The position numbers were made by a program, and so were the translations under genes. The notes beneath the pieces were generated by a model. The model saw nothing but the letters and a program-made list of their open reading frames with translations. It was not told where the DNA came from and made no database searches. This document shows, piece by piece, positions 61,337-64,000 of a stretch of DNA of 64,000 bases. Numbering within the stretch: position 1 is the first letter of the stretch; each line of letters opens with the position of its first letter. This DNA is from Patescibacteria group bacterium (GTDB taxonomy: Bacteria; Patescibacteriota; Patescibacteriia; JAHIZJ01): NCBI GenBank assembly GCA_041661625.1, contig JBAZUB010000001.1, positions 496,001 through 560,000 of the forward strand. The letters run 5' to 3'.

Positions 61337-61589
61337 GGGCGATTAGCTCAGGTGGTTAGAGCGCGTCACTGACCCGCCTGCCGAAGTAGGGAGAACATTG
61401 CCAGATAAATAGCTGAATTCGCTACCCTCATGGGCGATTAGCTCAGGTGGTTAGAGCGCGTCACTGATAATGACGAGGTCCCAGGTTCGAGTCCTGGATC
61501 GCCCACCAGAGCGAAGCAGTTATTTATAGCGTTCGTACGGCGGGCAGGTAATGACGAGGTCCCAGGTTCGAGTCCTGGATCGCCCACCA
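61337..61589 (+). pseudogene. Split tRNA-Ile copy enclosing an intact tRNA-Ile
   Basis: Bases 61337-61372 equal the first 36 nt of tRNA-Ile and 61549-61589 equal the last 41 nt. Joined, they recreate the 77-nt gene exactly, split within the anticodon loop. The 176-nt insert (61373-61548) has imperfect inverted arms (CCCGCCTGCCG... against ...CGGCGGGCAGG, ATAAATA and TTCGCT blocks) flanking an intact tRNA-Ile. Unless spliced, the outer copy is non-functional. Confidence 0.8.
61432..61508 (+). tRNA. tRNA-Ile (GAT)
   Basis: 77 nt with encoded CCA. Acceptor GGGCGAT/ATCGCCC, anticodon stem CGTCA/TGACG with loop CTGATAA (anticodon GAT), T arm CCAGG/CCTGG with TTCGAGT. All arms pair. Confidence 0.97.
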
Positions 61590-61622
61590 GCCTACGCCAA
61601 GGCTTCGTCTGGCGGGGCCATG

Positions 61623-61741
61623 TCTAGGTAGCTCAGCTGGGCCACGCAAAGCGGGGCGGGCAGAAGCGAACAAGCCCGCAGGGCGCCGTAAGCATCGACT
61701 GCTCAGAGCAGTAGCAGGTGCTGCCCCGGAAGAGCGAAGGA
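61623..61741 (+). pseudogene. tRNA-Phe remnant interrupted in the D-loop
   Basis: GGTAGCTCAGCTGG (61627-61640) and AGAGCGAAGGA (61731-61741) are contiguous in the intact tRNA-Phe apart from one base. They are separated by a 90-nt GC-rich insert with stems CGGGGC/GCCCCG, GGGC/GCCC and CTGCT/AGCAG. Everything 3' of the anticodon stem is lost. Confidence 0.7.
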
Positions 61742-61769
61742 AAATTATTTTAAAAAGTACTGACAATAA

Positions 61770-61845
61770 GCCGAGGTAGCTCAGCTGGTAGAGCGAAGGA
61801 CTGAAAATCCTTGCGTCGCCGGTTCGATTCCGGCCCTCGGCACCA
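61770..61845 (+). tRNA. tRNA-Phe (GAA)
   Basis: 76 nt with encoded CCA. Acceptor GCCGAGG/CCTCGGC, anticodon stem AAGGA/TCCTT with loop CTGAAAA (anticodon GAA), T arm GCCGG/CCGGC. Confidence 0.97.
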
Positions 61846-61896
61846 GAGTTTTTTTGAATGAACCCAAAGTATAAGCGATCGTTGGTAGTATGATAA

Positions 61897-61973
61897 CGGG
61901 GTGTGGCGCAGTTGGCTAGCGCGCCTGCTTTGGGAGCAGGAGGTCGAGGGTTCAAGTCCCTCCACCCCGACCA
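61897..61973 (+). tRNA. tRNA-Pro (TGG)
   Basis: 77 nt with encoded CCA. Acceptor CGGGGTG/CACCCCG, anticodon stem CCTGC/GCAGG with loop TTTGGGA (anticodon TGG), T arm GAGGG/CCCTC with TTCAAGT. Confidence 0.97.
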
Positions 61974-61987
61974 GCTGTATATACTAC

Positions 61988-62088
61988 CGGTCAGCGCAGT
62001 TGGACTTGGAAACAGGAAGTCGAGGGTTTCCGCCCAAGGCGGACCACGAACCCGCTGTGGCTCGCGGCAAGTCCCTCCACCACGACCA
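61988..62088 (+). pseudogene. tRNA-Pro remnant interrupted in the T-loop
   Basis: GCGCAGTTGG, GGAAGTCGAGGGTT and CAAGTCCCTCCAC...CGACCA match tRNA-Pro. A 39-nt insert (62029-62067) with TCCGCC/GGCGGA and CCAC/GTGG hairpins splits the T-loop. The same AGCTGTATATACT flank follows both the intact gene and this copy, so a tandem duplication produced it. Confidence 0.75.
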
Positions 62089-62216
62089 GCTGTATATACT
62101 CCCGGTTAAGGCAGTCAGACGGGATCAGGCGGTCATAGTAGATTACGTTTTATTATACCTCACTACAATTGAAATGTGGAGTGTTGTAATTTTCAAGCAA
62201 AACAGTTTGCCAGCCT

Positions 62217-63383
62217 ATGTCAACGATGATAGCATTATCGTATATGGCTCCATCGGCTGAACTTAAAACACAATTAGTATCCCTACTTCCAGTTTGGACA
62301 ATCTGTTTACTGATGTTTTTTGGGTTGTGCGCCGGCGTTTATTTATTCCAGGCAAAACCAACGACTAACGCACTCCCGACGGACATAGCCAACGAACCAA
62401 CTACCCCAAACAATCCCACCAAACCACTGCCCGCCATTGAATCCAAGCGTGAACTGACTTTTTTCGCGGTTGGTGACATTATGCTATCTCGAACTGTGTC
62501 GGATAAAATACGTAAATATGGTTTTAATTATCCGTTCGCTAAAACAAACGAATATCTCAATTCAGCTGATTTTGCTTTTGGTAATCTGGAAACGTCGATT
62601 ACGGCTGGTCCCAACATTACTGCCGGCATGATGAGTTTTCGCGCTGATCCCGGCGTGGAGAATGCTTTGAAGCGGGCTAACTTCCAGGTCGTTTCATTGG
62701 CCAACAATCACACTCCAAACTTTGGCCAGAATGGTCTTTTGGATACATTCAGCTATTTGAAAAAGGCCGGTATTTCTTATGCCGGAGCCGGATCCAACAG
62801 TATCGAAGCGCATCAACCGGCTATCATCGAACGTAACGGGATTAAATTAGCCTTCCTGGCCTACAACGATACCGATGTGGTTCCTGCCTCCTACGGTGCT
62901 AGTGCCAACCGAGCCGGTACCGCCCTAATGAATATTACCGAACTAAAAAAAGATATCGCCGCCATTAAGCCGACGGTCGACTTTGTGATTGTCTCAATGC
63001 ATAGTGGTACGGAATATACTTCCGCACCAAATAATCGACAAACCGATTTCGCCCATGCCGCTATCGATGCCGGCACGGAATTGGTGATCGGCCATCATCC
63101 GCATGTAGTTCAAACGATCGAAACATACAAAGACAAATTGATTATGTACAGCCTGGGTAATTTTGTGTTTGACCAGATGTGGTCGGAAGATACCCGCCAT
63201 GGTGTAACCGCAAAAATAATTGTCGACGAAGATGGCGTTGAACAAGCCGCGTTCTCACCAATTATTATTGATGATTACTCCCAACCTCGTCCGGCTGCAC
63301 CCGGTGAAGCATCGGCTATACTAAAACGGCTAGACGCAAATCATCCCCCAACCGCGATTGAATTATGGGAGCCAAAACGGTAA
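62217..63383 (+). CDS. CapA/PgsA-like family protein, membrane-anchored
   Basis: 388 residues: N-terminal transmembrane anchor (about 22-43), a Pro/Thr/Asn-rich linker, then a CapA-type calcineurin-fold domain (about 78-360) with FFAVGDIMLSR, FGNLETSIT, VSLANNHTPNFG, VIVSMHSGTEY and VIGHHPHVVQ. The family is linked to polyglutamate capsule synthesis and, more broadly, to envelope metallophosphoesterases. An ATG at 62247 is an alternative start. No other pgs genes are nearby. Confidence 0.88.
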   Translation: MSTMIALSYMAPSAELKTQLVSLLPVWTICLLMFFGLCAGVYLFQAKPTTNALPTDIANEPTTPNNPTKPLPAIESKRELTFFAVGDIMLSRTVSDKIRKYGFNYPFAKTNEYLNSADFAFGNLETSITAGPNITAGMMSFRADPGVENALKRANFQVVSLANNHTPNFGQNGLLDTFSYLKKAGISYAGAGSNSIEAHQPAIIERNGIKLAFLAYNDTDVVPASYGASANRAGTALMNITELKKDIAAIKPTVDFVIVSMHSGTEYTSAPNNRQTDFAHAAIDAGTELVIGHHPHVVQTIETYKDKLIMYSLGNFVFDQMWSEDTRHGVTAKIIVDEDGVEQAAFSPIIIDDYSQPRPAAPGEASAILKRLDANHPPTAIELWEPKR

Positions 63384-63428
63384 ATCAACCCAACTGTTAA
63401 TTGACTTCTTTCGTGCCAGCAATTCTCT

Positions 63429-63457
63429 TTGACAAAACGTCGTTTTTCAGCTATAAT
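63429..63457 (+). promoter_or_regulatory. Consensus promoter of the terminal surface-protein gene
   Basis: TTGACA, 17 bp, TATAAT. Confidence 0.85.
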
Positions 63458-63514
63458 TACCTTATTGACTAAGGAATAATTGCCACAAAGATAGTACAGA
63501 GTGATAAAATATTC

Positions 63515-64000
63515 ATGTTATCAAACGATACCAAACCAAAAAGAGACAACGTGACGCGTTGTTTTTTTATTGTCGATCGTAAACCAAATAGTTTACTTTT
63601 GTATGCAGTCACTGTTGTGATGATCGGTTTTGTATTTATTTTAACTAACCGTCCCACGCCAGCCAAAGCCGATACGACTCCTGTAATTGACTATGCTCCT
63701 AGTGCCATACAGAACGGTCAGATTGTAACCATTAACGGAACTGGGTTTGGAGTAAAAAGCCCGGTCGAACCCCTACGTTATGACGACTTCCAAGACGGGA
63801 CGATCGGACAACGTATAAATGATCAGGCCAGTGGCGGATGGTTTACACAAGCATTCGTGCACTACCCGTACTATTCAACCGAGTCACAACGCGTTATGGG
63901 CGACGTCGTTGCTACCCAGCATTATGACGTAACCGACTACAACCAAAATATAGGTTTGCAAGAAATAAACCCGCCCTATAAGCACATGTACACTAGCATG
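63515..64000 (+). CDS. Secreted IPT/TIG-like surface protein (5' part)
   Basis: 162 codons from the ATG at 63515 to the window edge without a stop. A hydrophobic export segment (about 27-46) ends in PAKA/D. The mature part begins TTPVIDYAPSAIQNGQIVTINGTGFG, the pattern of an IPT/TIG Ig-like domain, followed by YDDFQDGTIGQRI. It is probably a large surface protein similar in role to the one at window start. Confidence 0.75.
   Translation, partial: MLSNDTKPKRDNVTRCFFIVDRKPNSLLLYAVTVVMIGFVFILTNRPTPAKADTTPVIDYAPSAIQNGQIVTINGTGFGVKSPVEPLRYDDFQDGTIGQRINDQASGGWFTQAFVHYPYYSTESQRVMGDVVATQHYDVTDYNQNIGLQEINPPYKHMYTSM

Noticed and set aside
61524..62260. ORFs overlapping the tRNA cluster
   Set aside because: They run across intact tRNAs and tRNA remnants and lack ribosome sites.

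Overview
The window looks like a chromosomal piece of a Candidate Phyla Radiation (Patescibacteria) bacterium. The 16S rRNA gene has the CPR-type GCAGCAGCGG variant in the 515 region. Gene content is lean: a solitary 16S, an rpsP/khpA/trmD block without rimM, and many wall-surface proteins with Asn/Ser/Thr-rich linkers. TGA is used as a stop, so the code is 11, not 25. The phylum within CPR cannot be fixed by eye.

Layout. 1-3414: 5' part of a giant secreted beta-repeat protein on the minus strand. 3.7-12.4 kb: an ECF sigma factor, a C39-like peptidase, a calcium-repeat protein, Hsp20 and a VanW protein. 12.4-21.8 kb: a structured RNA, ruvB, queH and queA (queuosine), a DUF2207 protein and a SpoIID/LytB protein. 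22.0-27.2 kb: a four-gene overlapping polysaccharide operon (flippase, glycosyltransferase, two O-antigen ligase-like proteins). 27.3-30.4 kb: six single-gene units in a row. 30.5-40.6 kb: an amidase, gyrA, rpmF-nusB and rnc. 40.6-46.8 kb: secreted orphan proteins, a large gingipain/caspase-like protein with a sorting tail, and three tandem small secreted Cys-rich proteins. 46.9-57 kb: a short SMC, rpsP, a reverse-transcriptase unit, khpA, trmD, a CYTH protein and an MFS transporter. 57.2-62.1 kb: a lone 16S, a diverged phosphoesterase and a tRNA cluster full of interrupted tRNA copies. 62.2-64.0 kb: a CapA-like protein and the start of another surface protein.

Two expression styles coexist. 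Many housekeeping genes have no visible Shine-Dalgarno sequence and start close to a -10 box (leaderless or nearly so). Interspersed are about 20 compact units, mostly one orphan gene each. They usually carry a near-consensus promoter (often TTGACA with 16-18 bp spacing), a strong AGGAGG-type ribosome site and an intrinsic terminator. The reverse transcriptase sits in a unit of this type, preceded by about 240 nt of structured leader.

The most unusual structure is the tRNA cluster. An intact tRNA-Ile gene lies inside an inverted-repeat insert that precisely splits a second tRNA-Ile copy in its anticodon loop. Three more tRNA copies (Ile, Phe, Pro) are interrupted by hairpin-forming inserts in the D-arm, D-loop and T-loop. 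All calls were made by eye from sequence; no alignment or database search was run.
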